From Hyaloperonospora brassicae (taxonomy: Eukaryota; Oomycota; Peronosporomycetes; Peronosporales; Peronosporaceae), in NCBI GenBank assembly GCA_947650285.1, contig CANTFL010000565.1, forward strand, positions 124,001-188,000: a stretch of 64,000 nucleotides of DNA. The letters are read 5' to 3'. The notes below the pieces were generated by a model that worked only from the letters and a program-made list of their open reading frames with translations, did no database searches and was not told the DNA's origin. Below, one piece after another: positions 33,701 to 44,345 of this stretch; position 1 is the stretch's first letter, and each line of letters opens with the position of its first letter. A program made the translations under genes and the position numbers.

Positions 33701-34260
33701 CTAACCTCCAGATCGGTGTTCGACCCTTGAAGCAGCTTCTTTTAATTGCCTCACCTTGAATCAATTCCAGCTTGCTCGACCACGGTCATATCCTTGCGAC
33801 ATATCCACGCAAATTACACCTGCCTCGTCTATCCATGTCGGATCGCTGGAGCCTTTCCAACACTTCCCGACCGGACAGTGTACTCGTCCAACCCGTGGTT
33901 ATCGGTCAGATCGCACCTCTTTTGTTCTTTTCACTTCTAGCTTATCATCCTCTCGACCTACTTCCCAGCTATGGATCCGGCCACAATACTTCATCAAAGT
34001 CCACTCTATCAATCTCGTATACCATCCAACAGATTATTGGTCGATCCTGAAACATCTTGACCTGCTTCAAGTTCGAGACATGAACCATCGAGAACAACTT
34101 GTATGGTTTACCACCAATATTCAATCGTATGGTATGATCTCCACATTTTTCGGCCTCACGAAACGGTCCGTGCCACATATGGGCTAAACTTGGTCCATAT
34201 TCCTCGTTGGGCCGATCGAGATAAAGCCACAACTTCTCTCCACGACGATTATCTCCAGTG
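33700..34260 (-). pseudogene. Integrase C-terminal tail of element B
   Basis: KLWLYLDRPNEEYG (about 34240-34195), MWHGPFREAEKCGDHTIRLN (34178-34119) and FSMVHVSNLKQVKMFQDRP (about 34090-34035) are the GPY/F-like segment and match E2 11690-11560. A weak chromodomain-like remnant follows to 33700. Confidence 0.75.
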
Positions 34261-34740
34261 GATTACAATCCGCATTATAGCGGTCGATCCCCACCGTTTA
34301 ATTCTCTGTGATCACCACGGTGGACTGTTGATGATCTTCACTGTAAATCATACGTGTTCCGTCTTAATGATGATGTTGACTGAACTGTTTGCTATCAGTA
34401 TATATATCACTGGAATTCCCCATTCGATCATATTTGCCCCCACCTCGATCTTTAAGTTAGCAACTCAATAGGTCGTCACATCGTCAAAGCTCATAGCCTT
34501 GGTGGCATTGATCACATCGGGTGACAGCATATCATCATTCACTTCAGGTGAGTTATCTTTAGTATTTGTTATAGCTGCGTCTATAGATTAACGATCGTCT
34601 CGTCCTTGTTACACACTACCACGAGTCGGCATGCCGCCTGAATGACGTCTGGAATCTCCATGCACCGTATCAATCTCGTCAGGGTCGCCGTATTTAGTTG
34701 CGCTATCTTCACATACCGATCGTTTCAATTTGATCAACGC
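34261..34740 (-). other. Unassigned remnant of element B next to D
   Basis: Between the integrase tail and the D insertion. No RT, RNase H or integrase core motif can be recognised in any minus frame; a very weak resemblance to RNase H sequence near 34700-34620 is not enough to call. Confidence 0.35.
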
Positions 34741-35273
34741 TGTAGCGGAGCTATACAGCTCCTCAAGTCAGAGGAAGACTTAACGCTCAATGATAAACTA
34801 TGGTTCTACGAACCCGACTTAAAGTTTTAACAGCTCCGAGAGCTAAGGTTTGATTCAAAGAACCCGACTCAAAGAGTCAACAAGCTCAGAGAGCTTACGG
34901 TACCTGTTCCAGGGGGACTAAACGATTCAAAGAATCAAACGCACTGAGTGCACAAGGAGTAACTGCCTTAACAAGGCGTTGTTACTTCCTTACAATCGCA
35001 AGACGCGTCAGAGCGGCACGTGTCTTTTGTCGATCAAAATGGGAACTGAATTTTATTTCTTCTTTTGGCTTAAAAGGACCCCTTAAAACAAAGTAATTAA
35101 GCTACTCCCTTATGTCCTCAATAAACCTATTAAAAGATCTTGTAATCAATGGTTGACAGGCATCAGTCTTCAACAATTGATACTTAGGTTCTAATGTTAC
35201 ATAAAATGGCATCCCATCCCTTGTGTGTACCACACCTATTGTCTACTACCAGTCGACGTGTAACCCCGTTACA
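34741..35273 (-). mobile_element. 3' LTR of element D
   Basis: In element orientation it starts TGTAACGGGG and ends AGCTCCGCTACA. Its last 240 bp in that orientation (34985-34747) consist largely of short perfect hairpins. Confidence 0.9.
34747..34985. repeat. Chain of mini-hairpins in the D LTR
   Basis: Perfect inverted repeats with 1-4-nt loops follow one another: GGAGCT/AGCTCC (34747), GGTTC/GAACC (34802), AGCTC/GAGCT (34832), GACTC/GAGTC (34866), AAGCTC/GAGCTT (34882), GATTC/GAATC (34924), GCACT/AGTGC (34941) and GCCTT/AAGGC (34965, within GTAAC/GTTAC). The same chain is in the other LTR at about 41909-42147. Confidence 0.85.
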
Positions 35274-35285
35274 CCCTCCCCCACC
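35274..35285 (-). other. Polypurine tract of element D
   Basis: Minus-strand GGTGGGGGAGGG directly before the TGTAACGGGG start of the 3' LTR. Confidence 0.8.
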
Positions 35286-35381
35286 AGACTGACGTTTCCA
35301 CAAAAGGTCAATCAAATTCTTTCCTCGAAGAGGACGGTGTGTGTGCGCTTTAACCTTACGGTTGGCAAAACACAAAACACC

Positions 35382-36302
35382 ATGGCATCGCCACCCCATG
35401 AGTCCTCGACTCTCTCTTCTTACAACAGCATCGATGTGGAGGTGAATTATGGTATCGGTAGCAAAAAATCGATGGTGAAGAGAGGACAATGTCCGACGCA
35501 CCAGTGTAAGAGGCGGCGCCTCATATTGCACCAAACCCATTTTTCTAGCGTGGCGAAGCCAACGCGCCATCTTTGCCGCATCAAACATTTATCGTGCTCG
35601 ATGCCACCATCACCAACCCGCTCGATGAGCAACAACAGTATTTCCAATAAACGAGAAGAGAGCGCTCAGCGCCGTATGCAACTTAAAGCAACCCTTGAGA
35701 GTTCTCTTGGCTATCTCTTCACACCACTCAATGTGGAAGAGCGTATACGCCAAACGACAGGTCCTTCTCTGGCAACGTGGGCCATTGGCGCTGAGCCAAC
35801 ATCTTCTGATGAGGTAACGAGTCAACCGGCAATTCGTGAGAGGTACCTGCAACCCCACTTGACGGCTCAAAGTCAATACAAGTTGCGACTTGGCACGCAA
35901 GCACGGGTTGCACCGGTTCCACCGATGAAGGGTAGACCCATCCTCTTATTCGCAGGCGAATCTCAGGAGGAAGAAGACAACGCTTTTGTTCGCTGGGTGC
36001 ATCGGAAAAGACACCTTAACAGCGTGTTAGCTCTCAGAGCAAGTGCCAATGTGGCAGATATTTGTCTAGAACGAAAGCTTCGGTATGATTACGCCAAGCT
36101 TAAGGTCAGAGGCCAGTTGCGAACTCGCACAAGCTATGCTCCGGCTGTGCCTATTGATGTGGGTGTTGGTCAAGCGATATCCAACTACCCGCCTGGCTCC
36201 ACTATTATTGGTAAGAAGCGCTCTCGGTCGAGGGATAATCCCTGCCACAATGTTCAAAAACATCAACGGCGTATGGTCAATCGTGCCGAAGGGGTGTCTT
36301 AA
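35382..36302 (+). CDS. Opposite-strand ORF of element D, 306 aa, unknown function
   Basis: It is the longest open frame of the window, on the strand opposite to D's pol, between the chromodomain and the 3' LTR. The frame stays open upstream to 35223 inside the LTR, but the ATG at 35382 in ACCATGG context, 109 bp inside the LTR edge, is the likelier start. The protein (MASPPHESSTLSSYNSIDVE...) is basic, with Arg/Lys clusters (KRRRL near residue 41, KKRSRSRDN near 283) that could act in nuclear or nucleic-acid binding, a Ser-rich N-terminal third and an acidic patch (ESQEEEDN). I see no signal peptide, membrane helix or known domain. Its last 60 bp overlap the antisense of the chromodomain. It is intact while pol of the same element has stops and frameshifts. 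Not visibly related to the aORF of A and B. Confidence 0.55.
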   Translation: MASPPHESSTLSSYNSIDVEVNYGIGSKKSMVKRGQCPTHQCKRRRLILHQTHFSSVAKPTRHLCRIKHLSCSMPPSPTRSMSNNSISNKREESAQRRMQLKATLESSLGYLFTPLNVEERIRQTTGPSLATWAIGAEPTSSDEVTSQPAIRERYLQPHLTAQSQYKLRLGTQARVAPVPPMKGRPILLFAGESQEEEDNAFVRWVHRKRHLNSVLALRASANVADICLERKLRYDYAKLKVRGQLRTRTSYAPAVPIDVGVGQAISNYPPGSTIIGKKRSRSRDNPCHNVQKHQRRMVNRAEGVS

Positions 36303-37945
36303 ACTCCCACGAGATTTCCGACTCCGGGTACCCTCGCTAATTCACCAGATGCTGGTATTGACCCTGGCGACGCCATCATTTCAGGAGTCGCTCAACATGG
36401 AACTTGCAGTTCCCTTGCTCATCGACCAACGTCGGAGGTAGTCGGTATACTGAAGGAGGAGCATGAGAAGGTGCTTTCGAGCAGAATGGTTTCCGTGACA
36501 AATTAGGAAAGACCCAGAGTGCGTTTGACGCGATGTGAGCCGATGTTGAGGTGTAGGATTTGAGCCAAGCCCGGATAGAGGCTCAGCTTGACCTCCTGAT
36601 ACAGATCTAGCAACCGATGGAAAGGCCAATCTATGCGGCGCAAGAGCCTCCAAGTTCATGTGGGGCGGATTCCGATACGCAAGCCAACGTAGAACACGGG
36701 GTGTGTGCGCAGTTTGCGCGGAAGGTTGAGCGCATACGCAAGGCCCTTCTTGGCGAAAACCGTAAATGGTTCACTGAAACGCGGGTGCAACTTGTTCTTA
36801 TAGACGGCGGACACTACATTTGTATGTAGGTTTTGAGCATTATATAGAACTTGGTCTCGATCCTTATAACGTTCAATACAACCTCTACCATTAGCATCAG
36901 CTTGTTTCTTTCGTCCATCTTGTCTATCAGTCAGTGCATCACGCACGTGTCTTAACCCATTTAATCGCGTTGCGAGAAACTCGCTTACCTGTTCTTGAAC
37001 AGTAGCAGGGCTGATATCAGCAAGCCGATCGGCGTCTCCTTCCCCACCAAGCCTGAACCACGTAGTGGTAGCGTTAACGGAACGCGAGGGTGTGTGAGAC
37101 CATTCACATAAAACGGTGTGTAGCCGGTGGAGGCATGCACGGCGTCATTCAGCGAAAACTCAACGAAAGGGAGCATCGAACTCCAACGCTTTAGCGTTTC
37201 AGCGCAAACCCTACGCAAGATGTCACCGATGATGCGATTCACTCACTCGGTTTGACCATCAGTCTGCGGATGATAAGCTGTGGACATGTCCAAATGTGGC
37301 CGAGCACCTTGAAGGTGGACTTCCAAAAATTTTAAATAAAGCGTGGATCTCGGTTAAAGACAATTGCCACAGTCAAACCGATTTGTCGAAACACGCGATC
37401 GATATGCAGCGTCTCTGTAGCTTCACCATCAATGGTATCTGGTACCGCCGCTAAATGATCCATCTGATTCATTCGGTCAACAAAGACCACAATACCCGTA
37501 TTGCCATATGAATCCTTCGGTAATACGAACAGGAAGTCTATACTGATGGACTTTAAACACCCCATGGGTATTGGTAAACTATCCAGCGGCGCGACCGCGT
37601 GATGTGAGGGTTTCACTTGTTGACACGTTTCACACGTACGCACATATGTGCTCACCCATTTGAATAGTTTGGGTCACCAATGGCATTGGCTAACTGAGCC
37701 ATAGGTCTTCTCACGACCGAGATGACCACTCAACGCAGTATCATGTGCCTCATAGAGGATCCGATACTTCAACTCCTCATCATGAGGGACAACGATGCGA
37801 GGGGTATCTTCAACATCCGTGCTATAGCACAACAGGCCTTGATCGATGGAATATCGATGTAACCTCGCACGTAATCGTGCCGACAATTCTATGTCCGAGT
37901 CCTTAAATCTTCGCTCCCTAGAGCATGTAGCAGAGCTACACAATG
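36240..37945 (-). pseudogene. Integrase with GPY/F and chromodomain, element D
   Basis: Zinc-binding part: YRILYEAHDTALSGHLGREK (about 37770-37710) and CETCQQVKPSHH (about 37630). Core: SIDFLFVLP (first Asp, about 37535), FNRDPRF (second, about 37345) and TDGQTE (Glu, about 37260), whose next Arg codon is a stop. GPY/F: FSEPFTVFAKKGLAYALNLP (about 36770). Chromodomain: GQYQHLVN, a stop, then RGYPESEISWEF (about 36350-36280). A frameshift also separates 37332 and 37242. Confidence 0.85.
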
Positions 37946-39330
37946 TTCATCCTTGACATATGCCATACGGATTAGCTCAGTGACCGCCGACGACCGAGTC
38001 GTAACATGAGCAGGCTCATAGTCAGGCCTACGAAATAACGCGTCCATCAAATCATTTAGCTTGCTTGGCTTATACTCCACCTCGAAGTTGTACTCGGCAA
38101 AGAAAGAAAACAAACGAGCCATTCTCCGTGAGAGGTGAGGCGACTGGGTCGCAGTGCGTAGTGACGCATGATCTGTATAGATCACAAACGGCTTAGAGCC
38201 AAGACGATGAACTCTGAATTTGACGAAAGTTTACTTCATTGCAAGCAAAGCTTTGTCATGAACAGGATCGTTTTTTTCTGCAGCCTTCAACTGCCGGGAC
38301 TCAAACGCAATGGCGCGTACCCGTCCATCAGAATCTGTATGTAACAGGGCGCTGCCTATGTCAAAGTCAGATGCGTCACATACGACACAGAAAGATCGAT
38401 CAGGATCAGGCAAAGCCAAGATTGGCGCATGAAGGAGACTCTCCTTTAATGCTTGAAAAGCATCATGCTTGGCGATAGTCCAGCACCATTCCACGTCCTT
38501 TTTAAGGAGATTGGATAATGGCCGTGTCATGTCTGCGTAATTCGCACTGTACTTGTGTAAGTAATTGGCAAGGCCAAGCCACTTACGTGAGTCTTTTTGG
38601 TTCTTTGGAACCGGCCAATCAACTATGGCTTTTACCTTAGCGGGATCCGCTCTAAGGTATCGCTTACCAATTAAACACCCCATAAAAGAAATTTCTTTTG
38701 CACATAAGATGTACTTAGACGCGTTGGCGTACAACTTATTCGTGCGCATGCCCTCGAGAACTGCTCGTACATGGTTAATGTGCGTGCCCACATCTGACCG
38801 ACCGTTCATAGCACGACTATGGACAAAGATATCATCAAAGTACGTCTGTGCATATCCTCGGAGAGGTCTGAAAAATTGTGTCACAAGACGATTGAATGTA
38901 GCCGGGGCATTTGATAACCCTTGCGGCAGAATGAGCCACTCCCAAAGCATACCGCTTGGAGTGCTGACCGCTGTCAGCGGAATATCGCTTTCTCCCTTGA
39001 GAAGCTGGTAATAACCATCGAATAATCGAGCGCACTGTACATTGTACATCCCACCATATTGTTCTGAAGAACATCCTTCCTCGGAATTGGTGTCTGAGCC
39101 GGGATGGTGGCCACATTAAGCTTATTGTAAGCATGAACAATGCGCCACTTCCCGTTGGGCTTTTTGACACAGAAGGTCGGTGTGGAATGGGGAGATTTGC
39201 TCTCACGAACCATCCCCGCCGCGTGCTTTGCACGAAAGAAGTCGTCAATGACGTCACACTGTTCCTTCGGTAAAGGCCACTGCCGTGTTACGCAGTATTT
39301 AGGTCCAGGAACCAAGTCAATTTCATGACG
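37880..39330 (-). pseudogene. pol: Reverse transcriptase and RNase H, element D
   Basis: KYCVTRQWPLPKEQCDVIDD and ESKSPHSTPTFCVKKPNGKW (39300-39145) begin RT. One frameshift at about 39040 leads to a 272-codon open frame with GMLWEWLILPQGLSNAPATF and the intact catalytic TYFDDIFVHS (about 38860-38830). RNase H: FCVVCDASDFDIGSALL (about 38390-38340), with the catalytic Asp in DAS present, and IYTDHASLRTATQS (about 38180). No second RNase H is found before integrase, unlike the A/B/C family. Confidence 0.9.
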
Positions 39331-39389
39331 TACACCTCTATCGGAAGGTAAGACGGGACGGTGGGGTGTGACACACCACGTCCTAAAAT

Positions 39390-40760
39390 TGCTTTACCAA
39401 AGGTAGGACGAATCAAGAGAAATTTGAAAAATCGACGATCCACTACAGGCATTTAATGCCGCCTTTTTGAACTCAAGGACAGACTCGTTCAGTAACGAGG
39501 ATGAGTTGAACTCGATATCCGGCCAAATGACCACTAACTCGGATAATTCTCCTGCCTGTAAGGCTCGGCTGAATCCGCCGTCAGACATTTTGTCTAGTTG
39601 AAATAGAGCATTTAAAGATGGAAGAGTCTCAAGACTAATATTGCCATCAATCTGGCCAGTCATCCCTTTGACAATTGTATTTAGTGTATTATTGCTATTA
39701 TCACTTCGTGACTTCTTAGAAGTTGGGCGCTTAACAGTTGCCACCGTACGCTGAGATTGTTTTTTTAGAGAAACCTTACGCCTCCTAGAAGCCGGGACAT
39801 TTGGTTCCCCGTGGTTGCTATTCATCTTAGCAAGCTCTATACGAGAGCTCATGTCGTGAACGACATCTGGTGAAGTGTTACGTAACTCGAACACTTACCG
39901 AGCGTATTTACACGTGCCACTTCACGTACAGCATTTAAGCCTGGCCCTGAACACTCTGACTTCTCGCCATTAATTTCATTACCGACATTCCGTGAGGTGC
40001 CACCTCGGCCGCCCTCACTCTGTGTATTTTCACGTGCCACCGCACTCACATTAGAGGAATTACATTCTTGATGTCTCGGCCCTAGGCCAACTATGCCTGC
40101 AGCATGCATTGACTCATTATCACAACGAGTATCACTCAACGGAATACAACTCTCCTCACATACGGTGAAAGATATTCCCTCAATATTGATGTCATTGACA
40201 TTGGAGTTAATTAAATCTGACATAACAATGTCCAGCACATTGACATCTTCCGTCAATGGCTCGCGCCAATAGCGCTTTTGTTGCCTAGCAAAGGTGGGTT
40301 CATGACTCTCCAAAGCTTCGCGAGAAACATTGCGCGTGGCACCTAATGTCTTAGACCTCCAATCAATCCATAGCTCATGGCGTTCAAGCCAAGCCATACA
40401 CAGGATGAGATCGTATCTCGAATCCAAATCGAGTACAAGACAGCGTTAAATGCTGTCGAAGTCCAAAAATTTTACACCTAAGTTCAACGAAACTTTAGGC
40501 ACCGTGACGCGACTACCATTCGCTAAACGAACGGTGATTGAATTGCCCTCATGCGCTTTGAGCGCTTCAGCGTATGGCTGACTTACCTCAAGGAAACGAC
40601 GTCGATCATAATTGAACGATGCTCCGGAGTCGATTAATATCGACCAGTGCTTCTCAAAGCCTTTAATTATCGCCTCGGCGACTAACAAGCCAGACTTGTA
40701 TCTACGCTCTGTGCTGGTGGGCACATAGCTCGGTGGGGCTAAGCCCTGTTTCACTCTACC
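39390..40760 (-). pseudogene. Aspartic protease and protease-RT linker, element D
   Basis: WSILIDSGASFNYDRRRFLE (about 40653-40594) holds the retropepsin DSGA site. CLVLDLDSRYDLILCMAWLE (about 40447-40390) is the second half, the usual LGMPWL region with altered residues, ending in IDW. A frameshift or stop at 40446 splits them. The linker to RT (40427-39394) is Ser/Asn/Glu-rich without known domain and still largely open in two frames. Confidence 0.75.
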
Positions 40761-41740
40761 TCGTAGAGAAGCAACAGAGCTCAGTTATACCCCAGTAGGG
40801 CACCCCGTACCTACTGGTTGTCGACGTTTCCCCGTTCCATACCAGGTTTCTGGATGTGGCTGGGGTTTCGACTCATAGGAGTCGGTTGTTGCTTACGCAA
40901 AGGGCAAGTGGGACACAAGTGTTTAGTGCTTCCGCACATGTAAACAGCGTCTCACTTCCTGTCGTTGCTCTGCAACATAAAGCTCCGCTTCACCTTCATC
41001 TTCAGCATGGATGAGATGCATCGGTTCTGGCTTACAGTAAGCCGAGGTGCTCGCAGAGGTCGCCCTCGCAAAGCTTGGGCTGTACCCATTCCAACCAAGT
41101 CTGGCCGACTTGAAGTTGTGCTCAGCATTTTGAGCGATGCTAACAGCTTCTTAAAACGTAAAGGGATGGACCCGAAACACCTCGGTCCTGGCAACGCCAT
41201 TACGAAGACCTTCCATAAAGACAGTCAAGTAGACTGTATAAAGGAGAGGATCAGACTGCATAGCAGCCATCAGAGTTCTCAACTCTTGGACATAGTTCAA
41301 TAACTAATTCTATCCCTAACGGGTAGACAAAAAGCGTGAGCGTACGCGATAGTCCTGGTTAGGCGGCGAGAAAACTCGCAAAAGGTCTAGCTTGAGCGAA
41401 TCCCATTTGAGAAACGCCAAGTCAAACGACGTGCTGCAACTCAAAGCCCACTTTCGAGCTCTCCCATCGAGCTTAGAGTTGGATAGTAAGACTCGCTGTT
41501 CAAGTGAGATGAGGCCAAAGCTCATGGCCATCGCGATCTAACGGATCCAGAGGGTCAAATTTCTCCCTCCGTCCCGGAGTAATGTTTGACGTCCACCCGA
41601 AGGAGACAAGGCTGAGCCTTTTCATCTGTCATCGCCACGTAGCGTGTCGGCATAGCCGACGCTACCTGATTTTGTACTTGGCCCCAAAAAGGCCGATTTA
41701 TACTGCATGAAGGTCTCGACTCTTGCATTGGGCACATCGG
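40761..41740 (-). pseudogene. gag: gag of element D
   Basis: SKLDGRARKWALSC (about 41480) and AFLKWDSLKLDLLRVFSPPN followed by QDYRVRSRFL (about 41420-41330) form the typical Gypsy gag (Retrotrans_gag) pattern. A degenerate knuckle CLHVRKHxxLVSHLPFA is at about 40950-40895 with Cys codons lost. Several frameshifts. Confidence 0.8.
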
Positions 41741-41883
41741 GACCTCGTGAAGCTAGAAACTCCACATACTATGGGCCTTTCGTCGCGGTCAGTTTATCAT
41801 GCGCGATATTTTGGGCCTCAGAGAAGGGCGTGGATTGCTCAATCCTCACAGAGAATCAGTCGATACCGACTCAGGCGTATATT

Positions 41884-41902
41884 GACTACAAGTGCTACCA
41901 AG
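41884..41902 (-). other. Primer-binding-like site of element D
   Basis: Directly inside the 5' LTR the minus strand reads CTTGGTAGCACTTGTAGTC. The TGGTAGCA start resembles the complement of initiator-Met tRNA 3' ends; the rest does not obviously fit. Confidence 0.45.
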
Positions 41903-42435
41903 TGTAGCGGAGCTACCCAGCTCCTAAAGTCAGAGGAAGACTTAACGCTCAATGATTAACTTTGGTTCTACGAACCCGACTTAAAGTTTTAACAGCTCCG
42001 AGAGCTAAGGTTTGATTCAAAGAACCCGACTCAAAGAGTCAACAAGCTCAGAGAGCTTACGGTACCTGTTCCAGGGGGACTAAACGATTCAAAGAATCAA
42101 ACGCACTGAGTGCACAAGGAGTAACTGCCTTAACAAGGCGTTGTTACTTCCTTACAAACGCAAGACGCGTCAGAGCGGCACGTGTCTTTTGTCGATCAAA
42201 ATGGGAACTGAATTTTATTTCTTCTTTTGGCTTAAAATGACCCCTTAAAACAAAGTAATTAAGCTACTCCCTTATGTCCTCAATAAACCTATTAAAAGAT
42301 CTTGTAATCAATGGTTGACAGGCATCAGTCTTCAACAATTGATACTTGTGTTCTAATGTTACATAAAATGGCACCCCATCCCTTGTGTGTACCACACCTA
42401 TTGTCGACTACCGGTCGACGTGTAAACCCGTTAAA
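41903..42435 (-). mobile_element. 5' LTR of element D
   Basis: Same length as 34741-35273, about 14 differences by eye, hairpin chain conserved. The 5' terminal base pair is mutated (TTTAACGGG instead of TGTAACGGG). Confidence 0.9.
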
Positions 42436-44345
42436 GAAGCTGGATCGATCTCCATCTTGACCTGCTCCGGCAGCCTAGCTTCATCGTATCCCTTCGACAA
42501 TCTTACGGTCGCATCTTTTTCAGTCCTCTAACCAGTCGAGTGTGCTCTTCTTGCAACTCACCATCCTTGAACCCGATCCCGTCTGACTGACGGTTGGACC
42601 GTTCTTGTGACAGATCGGATATTATAGATTCGGTGCCTCCGTAATTAACCTCTCTTGTGGCGTCAATCTCTTGCTTCGTTCGGTCTTGTATCCACTTATC
42701 GCATTTATTCATATTTGTAGTATCGATCACCGAAGGTATCTTCATAGATAGTTGAATTCCACTTGTAGGATGATCGCTGCAGAGTAGATCGCGCCCCCGG
42801 CCCAGATCAGCTAGCAAATCGAGATATAATAACAGACCGTTACGCTCGTCGTCAACAATTCGCCACCCCGACCTACGGGGTCTTGATCCGTATTATACCT
42901 TCGGTCACTTTCTCGATCTGGATCGATAGAAAACTCAAACGATTCATTGTAAGAAGGTAAATTCATTTCGCGATCTCGATCTGTCGAATAGTGTGGATCA
43001 CCTTCGCGATCTCGCCCAATATAACGTTAAAAGATATACTGTGTGAAAGCGTATTTACATTACGATCTTGACAGATCCAGTACTGCGAGTCACCTTCGTG
43101 ATCTTAAATGTAGAAAACCTGTGATCACTCTCTCGATCTTGATCGATAGAACGTTGAAATGAGTCATAATATGAATGTGGGTAATCGTTGCGATCTCCAT
43201 ATGTCGATATATGTGAATCACCTTTTCGGTCTCGATCTGGCGTATAGTGTGCGTCCATTTCACCATCTCGCTCTGGAGAATACTGTGGTTCACTTTCTCG
43301 ATCCCTGTCCGAAAGAAACCGTGGATCACCTTTACGATCTTGACCAGTAGAATACGTTTGATGACCTCGCCGGCCTTGATCGATAGAACGTCAAAACGAT
43401 CTATCGTTTAAAGGCGAATTCAAATTGCGATCTCGATTTGTTAACACTCTAAGTCGCCTTCTTGATCTTGATCCGAAGAGTACCTGCGATCATTTGTCCG
43501 ATTCGATAGAATGATCGTTGAAACAGTATTTCGGGTGAAGGCAGATTCACTTCGCAGTCTCGATCTGTTGAATACTATGTATCATCATCGCGATCTTGAC
43601 ATGTCCAATACTGTGAGTCATCTACATAATCTTGATTCATTACATAGGGTCGATCACTTTCTCGATCTTAATCAATATGATGTTGAACCGATCTATCGTG
43701 TGAAGGATGAATCACTCTTCGATCTTGTTCCGTCAAATACTGTGGTTCACCTTCGCGATCTTGATCAGCTGAACTCCGAAATGATATATCATGTGAGTAT
43801 ATTTCGACGACGGCATTCTCTTCTCCTGATGCAGATTTGATACATTCTCCTCCCATTTCAGCTTTAGAAATCCGATGAGTAATCACTGCCGCTTCTTTCG
43901 CCGTTTCCACCGGATCATCTTTTGGTCGTGCCATTAACTTTATTGTTCCGCCATAGTTAGCATGATTCGCCGGAGATTCGATCCATGTATGATCGGGCCA
44001 CTTCCACTGTTCATCTGTAGTATTTTCATACGCTAAGGTTCGACACTCCTTATATCGGCCAGATCCATGCAACACGTATCCTTGAGATCGTGTTGTTGTC
44101 TCACCTTTCATCCACAAATCGAGTGCGGTATGTGGTGGTATCACGATCTTCTGATCACCAATATTCGTCACCTGCAGATATAATAGCTTGACAGGGCCGA
44201 ATCTTACTGTTGGCACCCAATCATGTCCTCGTGCGATCCACAACCTTGAGAACGCTTGACTAATCCCGATGTTCACCTCCGTAGATTCTCCAATAGAGAT
44301 CTCGATGGATTGATCAGTAGCTCTTATATATTGCACCTTCGATTT
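42436..44345 (-). pseudogene. Protease-RT linker of element B with Asp/Arg repeat region
   Basis: 44336-43668 is open (222 codons). It contains HDWVPTVRFGPVKLLYLQVT (about 44227-44168) and TTTRSQGYVLHGSGRYKECR, the linker block also found in C-prime and A. Downstream, 43790-42880 encodes repeats of the type DREGEPQYLTEQDR and SFQRSIDQDRES in shifting frames. 42817-42503 is another open piece without known domain. The D element follows at 42435. Confidence 0.6.
42880..43790. repeat. Irregular 120-240-bp repeats encoding Asp/Arg/Glu-rich units
   Basis: The landmark CGATAGAAYGTTGAAA with a following GATC-rich stretch recurs at about 42925, 43143, 43379, 43505 and 43673. Shorter CACCTTCGCGATCTYGATC subunits lie between. 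Confidence 0.6.

Larger units (their letters stand above)
34741..42435 (-). mobile_element. Element D: Gypsy retrotransposon, 7.7 kb, with 533-bp LTRs
   Basis: LTRs at 34741-35273 and 41903-42435 have equal length and differ at about 14 of 533 positions by eye (about 97% identity). Order on the minus strand: LTR, primer site, gag, protease, RT, RNase H, integrase, chromodomain, polypurine tract, LTR; an intact ORF lies on the plus strand before the 3' LTR. It is nested in element B. Flanking bases (AACGC left, GAAGC right) are at best a decayed duplication. The element is low in GATC, unlike its host. Confidence 0.9.

Noticed and set aside
33756..34471. Plus-strand ORFs of 143 and 122 codons
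   Set aside because: They overlap the integrase tail on the minus strand (MWHGPFREAEKCGDH), which is recognisable; the plus frames are shadows.
35223..35381. Upstream extension of the D antisense ORF into the LTR (53 more codons)
   Set aside because: LTR sequence with termini constraints; the ATG at 35382 has a better context. The other LTR copy does not lead into an ORF.
43511..43840. 109-codon plus-strand ORF
   Set aside because: Antisense of the Asp/Arg repeat linker; repetitive composition explains the openness.
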